Shown piece by piece: positions 1 to 9,975 of a stretch of 64,000 nucleotides of DNA. The position numbers and the translations under genes were made by a program. The DNA is from Streptomyces albireticuli (GTDB taxonomy: Bacteria > Actinomycetota > Actinomycetes > Streptomycetales > Streptomycetaceae), in assembly GCF_021228125.1 (NCBI RefSeq), contig NZ_JAJQQS010000005.1, positions 248,001 to 312,000 of the forward strand. The letters run 5' to 3'. The notes under the pieces were generated by a model. The model was not told the DNA's origin, searched no databases, and saw only the letters and a list, made by a program, of their open reading frames with translations. Position 1 is the first letter of the stretch, and each line of letters begins with the position of its first letter.

Positions 1-1032
<1,032 letters not shown>

Positions 1033-1083
1033 GCCTGTCGGCCCACGAGAAACAGCCGCAGCGCGAAAGGACTTTGAACAGCA

Positions 1084-3714
1084 ATGGCCGACGAGACCCC
1101 TGAGACTCCCACCGCCCCCGTGCCCGAGGTGACGCCCGAGGGCGCGCCCGCCCCGCTGGAGGGCGTCGGGATGCGCGTCGAGCCCGTCGGGCTCGAGACG
1201 GAGATGCAGCGCTCGTACCTCGACTACGCGATGAGCGTGATCGTCTCGCGTGCGCTGCCCGATGTGCGGGACGGCCTCAAGCCCGTGCACCGCCGTGTGC
1301 TCTACGCGATGTACGACGGCGGCTACCGCCCCGAGAAGGGCTTCTACAAGTGCGCCCGCGTCGTCGGTGACGTCATGGGTACGTACCACCCGCACGGCGA
1401 CTCCTCGATCTACGACGCCCTGGTGCGCCTCGCCCAGCCCTGGTCGATGCGCATGCCGCTCGTCGACTCCAACGGCAACTTCGGTTCTCCGGGCAACGAC
1501 CCGGCCGCCGCCATGCGGTACACCGAGTGCAAGATGATCCCGCTGTCGATGGAGATGCTCCGGGACATCGACGAGGAGACCGTCGACTTCCAGGACAACT
1601 ACGACGGCCGCAACCAGGAGCCGACGGTCCTGCCGGCGCGCTTCCCGAACCTGCTGATCAACGGTTCGGCGGGCATCGCCGTCGGTATGGCCACCAACAT
1701 CCCGCCGCACAACCTCCGCGAGGTCGCCGAGGGTGCCCAGTGGTACCTGGCCAACCCGGAGGCGACCCCCGAGGAGCTCCTCGAGGCGCTGATCGAGCGG
1801 ATCAAGGGCCCCGACTTCCCGACCGGCGCCCTCGTGGTCGGCCGCAAGGGCATCGAGGACGCCTACCGCACCGGCCGCGGCTCGATCACCATGCGCGCGG
1901 TGGTCGAGGTCGAGGAGATCCAGAACCGTCAGTGCCTGGTGGTCACCGAGCTGCCCTACCAGGTCAACCCGGATAACCTCGCCCAGAAGATTGCCGATCT
2001 GGTCAAGGACGGCAAGATCGGTGGCATCGCCGACGTCCGTGACGAGACCTCTTCGCGCACGGGCCAGCGCTTGGTCGTCGTGCTCAAGCGCGACGCCGTC
2101 GCCAAGGTCGTGCTGAACAACCTCTACAAGCACACCGACCTCCAGACGAACTTCGGCGCGAACATGCTGGCGCTCGTCGACGGGGTGCCGCGCACCCTCT
2201 CGATCGACGCCTTCATCCGCAACTGGGTGACCCACCAGGTCGAGGTCATCGTCCGGCGCACCCGCTTCCGGCTGCGCAAGGCCGAGGAGCGCGCGCACAT
2301 CCTGCGCGGTCTGCTGAAGGCGCTCGACGCCATCGACGAGGTCATCGCGCTGATCCGGCGCAGCGACACCGTCGAGATCGCCCGCGAGGGCCTCATGGGC
2401 CTGCTGACGATCGACGAGATCCAGGCCAACGCCATTCTGGAGATGCAGCTGCGGCGCCTCGCGGCCCTGGAGCACCAGAAGATCACCGCCGAGCACGACG
2501 AGCTCCAGGCGAAGATCAACGAGTACAACGCGATCCTGGCCTCGCCCGAGCGGCAGCGCATGATCATCAGCGAGGAACTGACGGCGATCGTCGAGAAGTT
2601 CGGCGACGACCGGCGCTCCAAGCTGATCCCCTTCGACGGTGACATGTCCATCGAGGACCTGATCGCCGAGGAGGACATCGTCGTCACCATCACCAACGGT
2701 GGCTACGTCAAGCGCACCAAGACCGAGGACTACCGCTCGCAGAAGCGCGGCGGCAAGGGCGTGCGCGGCACGAAGCTGAAGCAGGACGACATCGTCGACC
2801 ACTTCTTCGTCTCCACCACGCACCACTGGCTGCTCTTCTTCACCAACAAGGGCCGGGTCTACCGGGCCAAGGCGTACGAGCTGCCGGACGCCGGCCGGGA
2901 CGCCCGTGGCCAGCACGTGGCCAACCTGCTGGCCTTCCAGCCGGACGAGAAGATCGCCCAGATCCTGGCCATCCGGGACTACGAGGCGGCGCCGTACCTG
3001 GTGCTCGCCACCAAGTCCGGCCTGGTGAAGAAGACCTCCCTGAAGGACTACGACTCGCCGCGCTCCGGCGGTGTCATCGCGATCAACCTCCGGGAGACGG
3101 AGAGCGGCGCGGAGGACGAGCTGATCGGCGCCGAGCTGGTGTCGGCCGAGGACGACCTGCTGCTGGTCAGCAAGAAGGCCCAGTCGATCCGGTTCACCGC
3201 AACGGATGAAGCTCTGCGGCCCATGGGCCGGGCGACCTCCGGCGTCAAGGGCATGAGCTTCCGCGAGGGCGACGAGCTGCTCTCGATGAACGTCGTCCGC
3301 GCCGGTACGTTCGTCTTCACCGCCACCGACGGTGGATACGCCAAGCGGACGAACGTCGACGAGTACCGCGTCCAGGGCCGCGGCGGCCTCGGTATCAAGG
3401 CGGCCAAGATCGTGGAGGATCGTGGCTCGCTGGTCGGCGCGCTGGTGGTCGAGGAGACGGATGAGATCCTCGCCATCACGCTCGGGGGCGGTGTCATCCG
3501 CACCCGGGTCAACGAGGTCAGGGAGACGGGCCGTGACACCATGGGCGTCCAGCTGATCAACTTGGGCAAGCGGGATGCCGTCGTGGGCATCGCACGCAAT
3601 GCCGAGGCCGGTCGCGAGGCGGAAGAGGTCGATGAGTTGGTCGACGCAGCCGAGGGCGACGGGTCTCAGATGGCCGAGGGCGAGGCGCCCTCGGTCGAGG
3701 ACACCGAGGAGTAA
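1084..3714 (+). CDS. gyrA: DNA gyrase subunit A
   Basis: DNA breakage-reunion subunit of gyrase, 876 residues, normal length for actinobacteria. The catalytic tyrosine is Y146 in AMRYTE. The quinolone-determining region reads [10 protein letters not shown] at 102-111, with Ser107 at the E. coli Ser83 position and Asp111 at the Asp87 position, i.e. the usual quinolone-sensitive residues. The GyrA box QKRGGKG lies in the C-terminal DNA-wrapping beta-propeller, and the tail is acidic, as in other streptomycetes. ATG at 1084 follows a GAAAGGA ribosome site. The stop codon is three bases before the next gene, whose ribosome site lies inside the end of gyrA, so the two are probably co-transcribed. 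Confidence 0.98.
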   Translation: MADETPETPTAPVPEVTPEGAPAPLEGVGMRVEPVGLETEMQRSYLDYAMSVIVSRALPDVRDGLKPVHRRVLYAMYDGGYRPEKGFYKCARVVGDVMGTYHPHGDSSIYDALVRLAQPWSMRMPLVDSNGNFGSPGNDPAAAMRYTECKMIPLSMEMLRDIDEETVDFQDNYDGRNQEPTVLPARFPNLLINGSAGIAVGMATNIPPHNLREVAEGAQWYLANPEATPEELLEALIERIKGPDFPTGALVVGRKGIEDAYRTGRGSITMRAVVEVEEIQNRQCLVVTELPYQVNPDNLAQKIADLVKDGKIGGIADVRDETSSRTGQRLVVVLKRDAVAKVVLNNLYKHTDLQTNFGANMLALVDGVPRTLSIDAFIRNWVTHQVEVIVRRTRFRLRKAEERAHILRGLLKALDAIDEVIALIRRSDTVEIAREGLMGLLTIDEIQANAILEMQLRRLAALEHQKITAEHDELQAKINEYNAILASPERQRMIISEELTAIVEKFGDDRRSKLIPFDGDMSIEDLIAEEDIVVTITNGGYVKRTKTEDYRSQKRGGKGVRGTKLKQDDIVDHFFVSTTHHWLLFFTNKGRVYRAKAYELPDAGRDARGQHVANLLAFQPDEKIAQILAIRDYEAAPYLVLATKSGLVKKTSLKDYDSPRSGGVIAINLRETESGAEDELIGAELVSAEDDLLLVSKKAQSIRFTATDEALRPMGRATSGVKGMSFREGDELLSMNVVRAGTFVFTATDGGYAKRTNVDEYRVQGRGGLGIKAAKIVEDRGSLVGALVVEETDEILAITLGGGVIRTRVNEVRETGRDTMGVQLINLGKRDAVVGIARNAEAGREAEEVDELVDAAEGDGSQMAEGEAPSVEDTEE

Positions 3715-3717
3715 GTC

Positions 3718-4758
3718 GTGAGTCGAACCACGGGCGCCGCGGCAAGCGGTGCTGGTGCCAAGCGGCGCAGCCCCGCCGGCCCTGTCGCCGACGATCCCGG
3801 TGCCCGTGGTTCAGGCGCTGACGGCGTCGACTCCCAAGGGGGGACCGTGACGGACACCCGAGACCCGAAGCCCTACCACCCGCCGCAGGCGTACGCGCCG
3901 CCGGCGGAGCGTTCCGCTTCGGGTTCCGGTTCCACAGACTCCAACGGCACGAAGGCCGGCGAGCCGGCCGAGGCCGCCGGAGAGAAGACGTCGGAGAAGA
4001 CCTCCGGGAAGGCGGCCGGCAAGGCTGCCGGGAAGACCCCCGGGAAGGCTTCTGGGACGGCTTCCGAGAAGACGGCCACGCCGAAGGCCGCCGAGGCCGG
4101 GCCGGCGGGGAAGCCGGCCGCCGAGGCCGACACCTCCGGCAAGGTGGGCAAGCCCGGGAAGGTCGACCCGCGTCGGCCCGCCCCGGTGGCCCAGCCGTCC
4201 GGCAAGAGCACCAAGCTCGACAAGGGCGCACCGGACGCCGCACCGGACGCCGTGGGCGCCAAGGCCTCCACGGGCGCCCGGAGCGCCCCGGCGGCCGCCC
4301 AGCGGGCCGCGGAGCAGCCGAGGGTCCCCGGGCCCCGTCCGGAGCCGCGTACGGCCCAGGAGGCCCAGGCGGCCCCGTCGGCCCCCCGTACGCGCAAGGC
4401 GCGGCTGCGGGTGGCCAAGGTGGACCCGTGGTCGGTGATGAAGGTCAGCTTCCTGCTGTCGATCGCCGTGGGCGTGTGCACGATCGTGGCCGCCGCGGTG
4501 CTCTGGACGGTCATGGACGCCATGGGCGTCTTCCAGGCCGTCGGCGGCACCGTCAGCGACGCCACCACGGGCAGCGAGGGCGGCGGCTTCGACCTGGAGT
4601 CGTTCCTGTCGCTCCCGAACGTCCTGATCTTCACGTCGCTCATCGCGGTGATCGACGTGGTCCTGGCGACCGCTCTGGCGACGCTGGGCGCCTTCGTCTA
4701 CAACCTCTCCGCCGGCTTCGTGGGCGGCGTGGAGCTGACGCTCGCCGAGGACGAATAG
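3718..4758 (+). CDS. DUF3566 domain membrane protein, gyrA operon partner
   Basis: 346 residues. Roughly the first 230 are low-complexity and disordered, with Lys/Ala/Gly/Ser-rich tandem segments such as EKTSEKTSGKAAGKAAGK. The last 110 residues form a DUF3566 domain with two hydrophobic helices (about 240-265 and 300-330) separated by a small-residue loop, then an acidic end (LAEDE). The GTG at 3718 is preceded by GAGGAG within the end of gyrA. A second GTG at 3847 also has a GGGGGA site and would remove 43 residues, so the start is uncertain. This family follows gyrA in many actinobacteria; its function is not established. Location in the membrane is inferred from the helices. Confidence 0.88.
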   Translation: MSRTTGAAASGAGAKRRSPAGPVADDPGARGSGADGVDSQGGTVTDTRDPKPYHPPQAYAPPAERSASGSGSTDSNGTKAGEPAEAAGEKTSEKTSGKAAGKAAGKTPGKASGTASEKTATPKAAEAGPAGKPAAEADTSGKVGKPGKVDPRRPAPVAQPSGKSTKLDKGAPDAAPDAVGAKASTGARSAPAAAQRAAEQPRVPGPRPEPRTAQEAQAAPSAPRTRKARLRVAKVDPWSVMKVSFLLSIAVGVCTIVAAAVLWTVMDAMGVFQAVGGTVSDATTGSEGGGFDLESFLSLPNVLIFTSLIAVIDVVLATALATLGAFVYNLSAGFVGGVELTLAEDE

Positions 4759-4788
4759 CCGTCCTCGGCGGCCGGGGCCCGGACGATT

Positions 4789-4817
4789 TTGGGACTGGGC
4801 CCCAAGTGCGCTAATCT
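4789..4817 (+). promoter_or_regulatory. Candidate sigma-70 type promoter for tRNA-Ile
   Basis: TTGGGA at 4789-4794 and TAATCT at 4812-4817 are separated by 17 bases, and the tRNA begins 13 bases after the -10-like box. This is a good fit for a housekeeping promoter giving a short leader. It is a motif reading only. Confidence 0.5.
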
Positions 4818-4830
4818 TTCGGTGCAGCGC

Positions 4831-4904
4831 GGGGCTATAGCTCAGACGGTTAGAGCGCTTCCCTGATAAGGAAGAGGCCACAGGTTCAAGTCCTGTTAGC
4901 CCCA
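4831..4904 (+). tRNA. tRNA-Ile (anticodon GAT)
   Basis: Folds as a complete 74-base cloverleaf. The acceptor GGGGCTA pairs with TAGCCCC, the anticodon arm CTTCC/GGAAG encloses loop CTGATAA with anticodon GAT, and the T arm is ACAGG-TTCAAGT-CCTGT with discriminator A. CCA is not fully encoded (ACC follows). It stands alone downstream of gyrA and DUF3566 rather than in an rRNA operon, the arrangement known in Streptomyces. Confidence 0.97.
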
Positions 4905-4909
4905 CCGGC

Positions 4910-4956
4910 CAGATCGGCCCGGACGGAGAATTCTCCGCCCGGGCCGATCTGTTTTG
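4910..4956 (+). terminator. Intrinsic-type terminator after tRNA-Ile
   Basis: A long inverted repeat (CAGATCGGCCCGG with CCGGGCCGATCTG, partly continued by CGGAG/CTCCG around an AATT loop) ends in GTTTT. Position directly after the tRNA supports 3'-end formation. Confidence 0.8.
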
Positions 4957-5119
4957 CGTGGCGGGGAAGTTGGGCTTCTGTCCGTGGTTCGTCCGCGGCG
5001 CGTCCGGGCTCCGTCACGGTGCGGGAAGCGGACCCCGCCAGGTCACCGATCGGTATCGGCCGGTGTGTATCATCGGCCACCAGAGGTCCCCTTACGTCAA
5101 GGAAAGACGAGGTCGCGCG

Positions 5120-5254
5120 GTGAAGAAGCTCCTCCTGGTCGCACTGGCCGCCATCGGCGGGCTCCTCGTGTACCGCCAGATCCAGGCGGATCGCGCCGAG
5201 CAGGACCTGTGGACGGAGGCGACCGACTCCGTGCCCGCAGGTTCGGGTGTGTGA
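5120..5254 (+). CDS. DLW-39 family microprotein
   Basis: A 44-residue protein: short basic N-terminus (MKK), one hydrophobic helix (about 4-18, LLLVALAAIGGLLVY), then a charged tail with the defining DLW motif at 29-31 (EQDLW). It matches the actinobacterial DLW-39 family, conserved small proteins of unknown function with members about this size. GTG at 5120 follows a weak purine-rich site (GAAAGACGAGG). A strong hairpin begins 17 bases after the stop. The helix suggests a single-pass membrane peptide exposed mainly on one face; function is unknown. Confidence 0.85.
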   Translation: MKKLLLVALAAIGGLLVYRQIQADRAEQDLWTEATDSVPAGSGV

Positions 5255-5271
5255 GACAACAAGTCCTGAAG

Positions 5272-5305
5272 CAGAGCCCCGGCCGCCGACGCGGCCGGGG
5301 CTCTG
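5272..5305 (+). terminator. GC-rich hairpin terminator after DLW-39 gene
   Basis: CAGAGCCCCGGCCGC and GCGGCCGGGGCTCTG form a perfect 15-bp stem around CGAC. Only a short T-containing tail follows. It separates the small gene from the convergent kinase gene. Confidence 0.75.
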
Positions 5306-5413
5306 TCGTTCCCGGGGTCTTTCCGCGGCGGGCGGTCTTTCCGTAGCCCGGCCGCCGACGCGCCCCCACCCCACTTGATTCGCTCTAGCAAATAAAATGA
5401 TTGCGAAAGTGAA

Positions 5414-6592
5414 TCAGCTGACGGACAGCGCCCAGATGCCCACCGCCAGGCAGATCAGGGCCACCAGCAGCACCGGGACCGCCACCTTCGCGGGCGGCCC
5501 CGGGCGCCTCCCCGGCGCGGGCGCGGAGGCGGGACTCCCGGGCGGCCCGGCGGGGCTGGGGGCCGTGTACGGGCGCGTGGGCGGATAGGCGGGCACGGGA
5601 GGCCGGGGCGGGACCGCGGGCGCGGGAGGGGTGTCGCCGGGCACGTACCGGGGCCCGGGAGGCGCCGGGCGCGGGGGTCCGTCCGCAGCCTCCGCTTGTG
5701 CTTCCGTCTTCGGCAGGGGACCGTGCGGCCCGAACCCCGGCGGCAGCGGACCCAGCTGGTCGAAGACCTCGATCGGCTCCTCGTCCGCGGCCGGCCCGTC
5801 CATCAGCTCCACGGCCGCCGCCAGTGCCTTGCGCGCCCCCGAGGCCGTACGGAAGCGCACACAGGGATCGGGCTGGAGCAGGCCCGCGATCACCTGCCAG
5901 AGGGGCCCGGGCACCCCTTCGGGGGCGTGCGGGGTGCCGTTCTCGAGGAACCGGCGCACCAGGGCCTCGGCGTCGGGCTTGGCACCCGTGAGGAGATACA
6001 GGGCCATCAGCCCGACGGCGAAGAGATCCGCGGGGAAGTCCGGTTCTTCCCCCAGCATTTGCTCGGGCGCGAAATAACCCGGCGTGCCCATCACATAGTT
6101 GGTGTCCGTCAGCCGAGGCTCGCCCTTGCGCATGGCGATGCCGAAATCCGAGAGGCGGACATGGGGGCGGCCCGTACCGGTCGCCTCCAGCAGGACGTTG
6201 GCGGGCTTGATGTCCCGGTGCACCACGCCCTCCGTGTGCACCGCGGTGAGCCCCGACAGCAGCTGTTCCAGCAGGACGCACACATAGTGCGGCGGCAAGG
6301 GGCCGTAGTCGCCGATGAGATGGGCCAGCGAGCCGCCGCGCACCACATCCATGGTGAACAGCACCTTGTCGTCGTCGGCCGCCCAGCTCATCGGCGCCAG
6401 CACATGGGGATGGTCGATGCGCAGCCCCTGCTCGCGGACGAACCTCAGCAGGGTGTGCGCGTCGCTCTGCTGGAGGACCTTCGCCGCCACATAGCGCTTC
6501 CGGCGCCGGTCCCACGCCCGCCAGACGGCTCCCACCCCGCCGCGCCCGATCGGGTCCACCAGCTCGTACCGCCCGGCGAAGACCTCACCCAT
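5414..6592 (-). CDS. Membrane-anchored serine/threonine protein kinase
   Basis: 392 residues. N-terminal Hanks-type kinase domain (about 8-270): glycine loop IGRGGVG at 15-21, lysine K38 in AAK, catalytic HRDIKPAN at 125-132 (Asp127), DFG at 149-151 and APEQ after a GTPGYF segment. A Pro/Ala-rich linker follows (about 300-365), ending with a single hydrophobic helix (VLLVALICLAVGIWAL) close to the C-terminus, so there is essentially no extracellular sensor. This C-terminal tail-anchor layout differs from the PASTA kinases elsewhere in the window. ATG at 6592 starts MGEVFAGRYELVD. It lies 51 bases downstream of an XRE-family gene on the same strand and may be co-transcribed. Substrates are unknown. 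Confidence 0.93.
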   Translation of the reverse strand: MGEVFAGRYELVDPIGRGGVGAVWRAWDRRRKRYVAAKVLQQSDAHTLLRFVREQGLRIDHPHVLAPMSWAADDDKVLFTMDVVRGGSLAHLIGDYGPLPPHYVCVLLEQLLSGLTAVHTEGVVHRDIKPANVLLEATGTGRPHVRLSDFGIAMRKGEPRLTDTNYVMGTPGYFAPEQMLGEEPDFPADLFAVGLMALYLLTGAKPDAEALVRRFLENGTPHAPEGVPGPLWQVIAGLLQPDPCVRFRTASGARKALAAAVELMDGPAADEEPIEVFDQLGPLPPGFGPHGPLPKTEAQAEAADGPPRPAPPGPRYVPGDTPPAPAVPPRPPVPAYPPTRPYTAPSPAGPPGSPASAPAPGRRPGPPAKVAVPVLLVALICLAVGIWALSVS

Positions 6593-6643
6593 GGCGCTCG
6601 TATCACCCCCGCGTCGGCCGTCCCCGGCCCCACCCCGGCACGG

Positions 6644-7189
6644 TCAGCTCTGGTGCGCCTCGTAGTGCGCGACCGCCTCGGCGGTCCGCCCGGCGCCGTA
6701 CACCCGCAGGAACTCGGCCAGTTCGGGGTGGGTCGGGGCGAGGGCGCGCGCCGCGTCGATGATGTCGCCGGCGCCCGCCACGGAGCGCAGCAGCGACTGG
6801 ATCTCGCGGACCACCCGCCGCACGGTCGGCGCGCCGCTGCTGGCCGTCGTCTGGGTGGAGTTGAGGACCGAGCCGCCCGAGCTCTTCTTGACCTCCTCCA
6901 TCCGGTCGGCGGCCTCGGCGGCGCTCACACTGCCGTCCGCGACCTGGCTGGAGAGCTCCTGGAGCGCCTGCACCCGCTGCACCACCGCGGGGTTGCCGAT
7001 CTTGGCCCGCTGACCGCTCATCAGCTGGGAGAGCATGGGCGCGGACAGCCCCAGAACGGACGCGAGACGGGCCTGGTTGAGGCCGAGGTCGTCGATGAGA
7101 CGGCGGAAGAGCGCGCCCAAGGGCTCCCCGTACCAGCTCCGCTGGAGCTCCCGTGCGCGGGCGGTGGCTTCCTGCTGTGCTGCGTCCAT
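6644..7189 (-). CDS. XRE-family DNA-binding protein
   Basis: 181 residues. A helix-turn-helix lies at about 28-65 (GALFRRLIDDLGLNQARLAS followed by VLGLSAPMLSQLMSG). The remainder has a Ser/Thr-rich spacer and a helical C-terminal region without a recognisable ligand domain. ATG at 7189 is preceded by GGGGAGAG. It sits upstream of the tail-anchored kinase gene on the same strand and diverges from tRNA-Ala, whose gene starts 118 bases away. Being a potential kinase substrate or kinase regulator is inference from position only. Confidence 0.85.
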   Translation of the reverse strand: MDAAQQEATARARELQRSWYGEPLGALFRRLIDDLGLNQARLASVLGLSAPMLSQLMSGQRAKIGNPAVVQRVQALQELSSQVADGSVSAAEAADRMEEVKKSSGGSVLNSTQTTASSGAPTVRRVVREIQSLLRSVAGAGDIIDAARALAPTHPELAEFLRVYGAGRTAEAVAHYEAHQS

Positions 7190-7307
7190 CTCGCTCTCCC
7201 CTTCGCTTCGCTGCCGCGAATCTTGCGGTGCATCCTACGGAGAGTGGTGTGCCCCGGCGATACCCGGTCGGGAAAGAGCGCCGTCACCGGGTATCCTGAT
7301 CGGCGAA

Positions 7308-7380
7308 GGGGCCTTAGCTCAGTTGGTAGAGCGCCGTCTTTGCATGGCGGATGTCAGGAGTTCGACTCTCCTAGGCTCCA
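7308..7380 (+). tRNA. tRNA-Ala (anticodon TGC)
   Basis: A 73-base cloverleaf. Acceptor GGGGCCT pairs with AGGCTCC, including the G3:U70 wobble that identifies alanine tRNAs. The anticodon loop TTTGCAT gives TGC and the T loop is GTTCGACTC. CCA is not encoded. A TATCCT -10-like box lies at 7292-7297. It stands alone, outside an rRNA operon. Confidence 0.97.
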
Positions 7381-7390
7381 CAGCCCACAA

Positions 7391-7435
7391 GCCGCGAGGC
7401 GGGAGACCAGCAGGTCTCCCGCCTCGCGGCTTTTT
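7391..7435 (+). terminator. Intrinsic terminator after tRNA-Ala
   Basis: A perfect 18-bp stem (7391-7408 with 7413-7430), loop AGCA, followed by TTTTT. One of the clearest rho-independent terminators in the window. It also lies 26 bases beyond the stop of the convergent DUF5324 gene. Confidence 0.93.
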
Positions 7436-7460
7436 CCACAGCTTGTGGAGTCGCCGCAGG

Positions 7461-8123
7461 TCAGCGCTGTTCGCCGCGCTCCTCGATCTCGTCCTCCACC
7501 CGGTCCTCGCGGTCCTGCTTGGCCTGCACCTCGGGGTCGAGCGAGGCCTCGGCGCTGCCGTCGACGGAGCTCAGCGGGGCACGGTCGGCGATCTCGGTGG
7601 GGGCGGGCGGCTCGACGAGCCAGTCGGGGTTGGCCTGCTTGTCCCACCACTTCCAGGCGGCGTACGCCCCGCCGGCCAGCAGTCCGAGGAGGGCGACGCG
7701 CTTGGCGACCCGCCCGGAGCGGCACCGGCGGTCACGCCGCTTCACCAGCTTGTCGATCTCTTCGGCGGAGACATGGCCGCGGAGCGCGGCGAGGGCGGCG
7801 GCGGACCGGGCGACGGCCTCGTCACGGACCGGCTCGGCGACGGCGCGGGCGCGCGCGGCGGCCTGGTCGACCTTGGGCGGGAGGGAGCCGCGGACGTGCT
7901 CCAGGTGCGGTGCCACCCGGGCGTGGTACTGCTCCCCGGCGGTGGTGCGGACCTGGCGCGCCGCCGTGGAGACCTTGGGGGCGAGCTGGACACGGGCTTC
8001 GTGCGCGTAGTGCACGGCGGCGTCCCTGGCCGTGCCGGCGTAGGGCGCCACCACGTCCGCGGCGTGTCGCACGCTTTCCTTCGCCTGGTCGGCCGCGGCG
8101 CGCACGCTGTCTTTGCGGGTCAC
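7461..8123 (-). CDS. DUF5324 family protein
   Basis: 220 residues. The first 130 are Ala/Arg/Val-rich amphipathic helix (repeated AAD, ARV and AAR segments), resembling apolipoprotein or YtxH-like coiled repeats. A basic stretch (KRRDRRCRSGR) precedes one hydrophobic segment at about 142-160 (VALLGLLAGGAYAAWKWW), and an acidic tail follows (QDREDRVEDEIEERGEQR). It matches the streptomycete DUF5324 family, function unknown. ATG at 8123 has GGAGGAGG upstream. Its promoter region, shared with the divergent cyclophilin gene, carries a perfect inverted repeat at 8160-8176 and one copy of a 14-base CACGTG repeat. Confidence 0.85.
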   Translation of the reverse strand: MTRKDSVRAAADQAKESVRHAADVVAPYAGTARDAAVHYAHEARVQLAPKVSTAARQVRTTAGEQYHARVAPHLEHVRGSLPPKVDQAAARARAVAEPVRDEAVARSAAALAALRGHVSAEEIDKLVKRRDRRCRSGRVAKRVALLGLLAGGAYAAWKWWDKQANPDWLVEPPAPTEIADRAPLSSVDGSAEASLDPEVQAKQDREDRVEDEIEERGEQR

Positions 8124-8159
8124 GAGAACCTCCTCCTCGGTGGCGTATGTTTTGTCGCC

Positions 8160-8176
8160 TTTCCACCCAGTGGAAA
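8160..8176. promoter_or_regulatory. Inverted repeat in DUF5324 promoter region
   Basis: TTTCCAC-CCA-GTGGAAA is a perfect 7-bp dyad 37 bases upstream of the DUF5324 start. Its size and position fit an operator. The binding protein is unknown. Confidence 0.45.
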
Positions 8177-8198
8177 ATCATGCCTGCCGGCGGGCGGT

Positions 8199-8332
8199 CC
8201 GGCACGTGCGAGCGGGCATCCGGGTCATGCGGGAGGGCATCGGATTTCCGGGGAGCTTCGGTCGACAATGCCACGATTCCGCGCCGCGCGCGGGCGTTTG
8301 CCCGCTACTCGCCGCGAACCGGCACGTGCGAG
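8199..8332. repeat. Two identical CACGTG-containing direct repeats in a divergent promoter region
   Basis: The 14-mer CCGGCACGTGCGAG occurs at 8199-8212 and again, exactly, at 8319-8332. Each contains the palindrome GCACGTGC. The copies flank the middle of the 247-base gap between divergent DUF5324 and cyclophilin genes, one toward each gene, suggesting a shared regulator. No other clear structure was seen in the gap except the dyad at 8160. Confidence 0.5.
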
Positions 8333-8370
8333 GATCGTTAGCCGTCAGTGAAGACTATGGAAGGTAGATC

Positions 8371-8898
8371 GTGGCTGAGCAGCTCTACGCCACCCTGAAG
8401 ACCAACCAGGGCGACATCGAGATCCGGCTCCTCCCGGACCACGCGCCCAAGACGGTCAAGAACTTCGTCGAGCTCGCTCGGGGCGAGCGGGAGTGGGTCA
8501 ACCCGGAGACGGGCCGGAAGACCACGGACAGGCTCTACGACGGCACGGTCTTCCACCGCGTCATCGAGGGTTTCATGATCCAGGGCGGCGACCCCCTGGG
8601 CAACGGCACCGGTGGCCCGGGGTACAAGTTCAAGGACGAGTTCCACCCCGACCTCGCCTTCACCAAGTCCTACCTGCTGGCCATGGCCAACGCGGGGCCG
8701 GGCACCAACGGTTCGCAGTTCTTCATCACGGTCTCGCCGACCGCCTGGCTGACCGGCAAGCACACGATCTTCGGCGAGGTCGTGGGCGACGCCAGCAAGA
8801 AGGTCGTGGACGCCATCGCGACCACCGAGACCAACCCGCGCACCGACCGCCCGGTGAACGACGTCGTCATCGAGTCGGTCGTCGTCGAGACCCGCTGA
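8371..8898 (+). CDS. Cyclophilin-type peptidyl-prolyl cis-trans isomerase
   Basis: 175 residues, one cyclophilin domain with no signal peptide, so cytoplasmic. It catalyses proline cis-trans isomerisation during folding. Core motifs visible: FHRVIEGFMIQGGD (catalytic Arg and Gln), GPGTNGSQFFITV, LTGKHTIFGEV. The Trp of the cyclosporin pocket is present in TAWLTGKH. GTG at 8371 follows GGAAGG. A 12-bp GC hairpin follows the stop. Small cytoplasmic cyclophilins of this type are conserved near gyrA in actinobacteria. Confidence 0.96.
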   Translation: MAEQLYATLKTNQGDIEIRLLPDHAPKTVKNFVELARGEREWVNPETGRKTTDRLYDGTVFHRVIEGFMIQGGDPLGNGTGGPGYKFKDEFHPDLAFTKSYLLAMANAGPGTNGSQFFITVSPTAWLTGKHTIFGEVVGDASKKVVDAIATTETNPRTDRPVNDVVIESVVVETR

Positions 8899-8921
8899 GC
8901 CCGGACCTCCGGGAACCCGGC

Positions 8922-8950
8922 GCCCCGCCCGTCCGTAAGACGGGCGGGGC
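8922..8950 (+). terminator. Hairpin after cyclophilin gene
   Basis: GCCCCGCCCGTC and GACGGGCGGGGC form a perfect 12-bp stem with loop CGTAA, 23 bases after the stop. There is no T tract, which is common in Streptomyces. Confidence 0.65.
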
Positions 8951-8996
8951 CGCGCGGCATGCACAGGCCCGCCCGCGACAGGCGCAAGGGGAACGC

Positions 8997-9869
8997 ATGA
9001 ACGACCAGGCCGTCGGCTGCTACCGGCATCCGGACCGGGAGACGGGCATCCGCTGCACCCGCTGCGATCGCCCGATCTGTCCGGACTGCATGGTCAGCGC
9101 CTCCGTCGGATTCCAGTGCCCGGACTGTGTGAGCGGCCGTACGGACGCCGCCGGAAGCGGTCAGGGGCCCGGGCGGGCCGCCCCCGTGCGGGACACCACG
9201 CCCCGTACGATCGCGGGCGCCGCCCATTCGGCCGACCCCCGGCTGGTGACCAAGGTCCTCCTGGGGCTGAACGTCGCCCTGTGGATCGCCGTGATGTCCG
9301 TGGGCGACGAGCTCGTCTTTGACCTCGACCTGTTCACCCGGCTGGGTCCTTACGGTGTGGCGGAAGGCGAGTGGTACCGCCTTCTGACCTCGACGTTCCT
9401 GCACCAGGCGCCCATGCACCTGGCGTTCAACATGCTCTCGCTCTGGTGGCTCGGCCCCCCGCTGGAGGCGGCGCTCGGCCGGGCCCGCTTCCTCGCGCTC
9501 TATCTGCTGTCCGGCCTGGGCGGCAGCGCGCTGACCTACCTGGTCACGGGGCCGTACGAGCCCTCGCTCGGCGCGTCCGGGGCGATCTTCGGTCTGCTGG
9601 GCGCGACCGCGGTGCTGATGCGGCGCCTCAATTACGACATGCGCCCGGTGATCGCGCTGCTCGTGCTCAATCTGATCTTCACCTTCACCTGGCACAACAT
9701 CGCCTGGCAGGCGCACATCGGCGGCCTGGTGATGGGCACGGCGGTGGCGTACGGCCTGGTGCACGCGCCCCGGGAGAAGCGCGTGCTGGTGCAGCGGCTC
9801 ACCTGTGGGGCGGCGCTGCTGGTGGTGGTCGTCGCCGTGATCGCGCGGACCCTCCAGATCGGTGCCTGA
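8997..9869 (+). CDS. Rhomboid-family intramembrane serine protease with N-terminal zinc-binding segment
   Basis: 290 residues. The first 45 carry four CxxC/CxxH-type ligands (CYRHP, CTRC, CPDCM, CPDC) in a B-box-like zinc arrangement. The rest is a six- or seven-helix rhomboid domain: HLAFNMLSLWWLG in the first part, the catalytic serine in GASGAIFGLLGA, and the catalytic histidine in AHIGGLVMG. These protein families cleave substrates within or next to the membrane. ATG at 8997 follows AAGGGGA. An in-frame open stretch upstream is excluded because it runs through the cyclophilin gene and its terminator. Substrate is unknown; the zinc segment faces the cytoplasm by inference. Confidence 0.93.
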   Translation: MNDQAVGCYRHPDRETGIRCTRCDRPICPDCMVSASVGFQCPDCVSGRTDAAGSGQGPGRAAPVRDTTPRTIAGAAHSADPRLVTKVLLGLNVALWIAVMSVGDELVFDLDLFTRLGPYGVAEGEWYRLLTSTFLHQAPMHLAFNMLSLWWLGPPLEAALGRARFLALYLLSGLGGSALTYLVTGPYEPSLGASGAIFGLLGATAVLMRRLNYDMRPVIALLVLNLIFTFTWHNIAWQAHIGGLVMGTAVAYGLVHAPREKRVLVQRLTCGAALLVVVVAVIARTLQIGA

Positions 9870-9975
9870 GCGGGCCCGCGGCTCCTGTGAGAGTCGGTGC
9901 CCGAGCCGGGCCGGGCCCCCGTGAGAGGGGTGCGCGGGCCCGGCGCGCAAGCCCTCCGGGGAGCTTTCCGAGGAG

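Noticed and set aside
5696..8341. An 881-codon open frame on the plus strand
   Set aside because: It is antisense to the kinase and XRE genes, runs through tRNA-Ala and its terminator, and has no family features; GC-rich DNA produces such frames.
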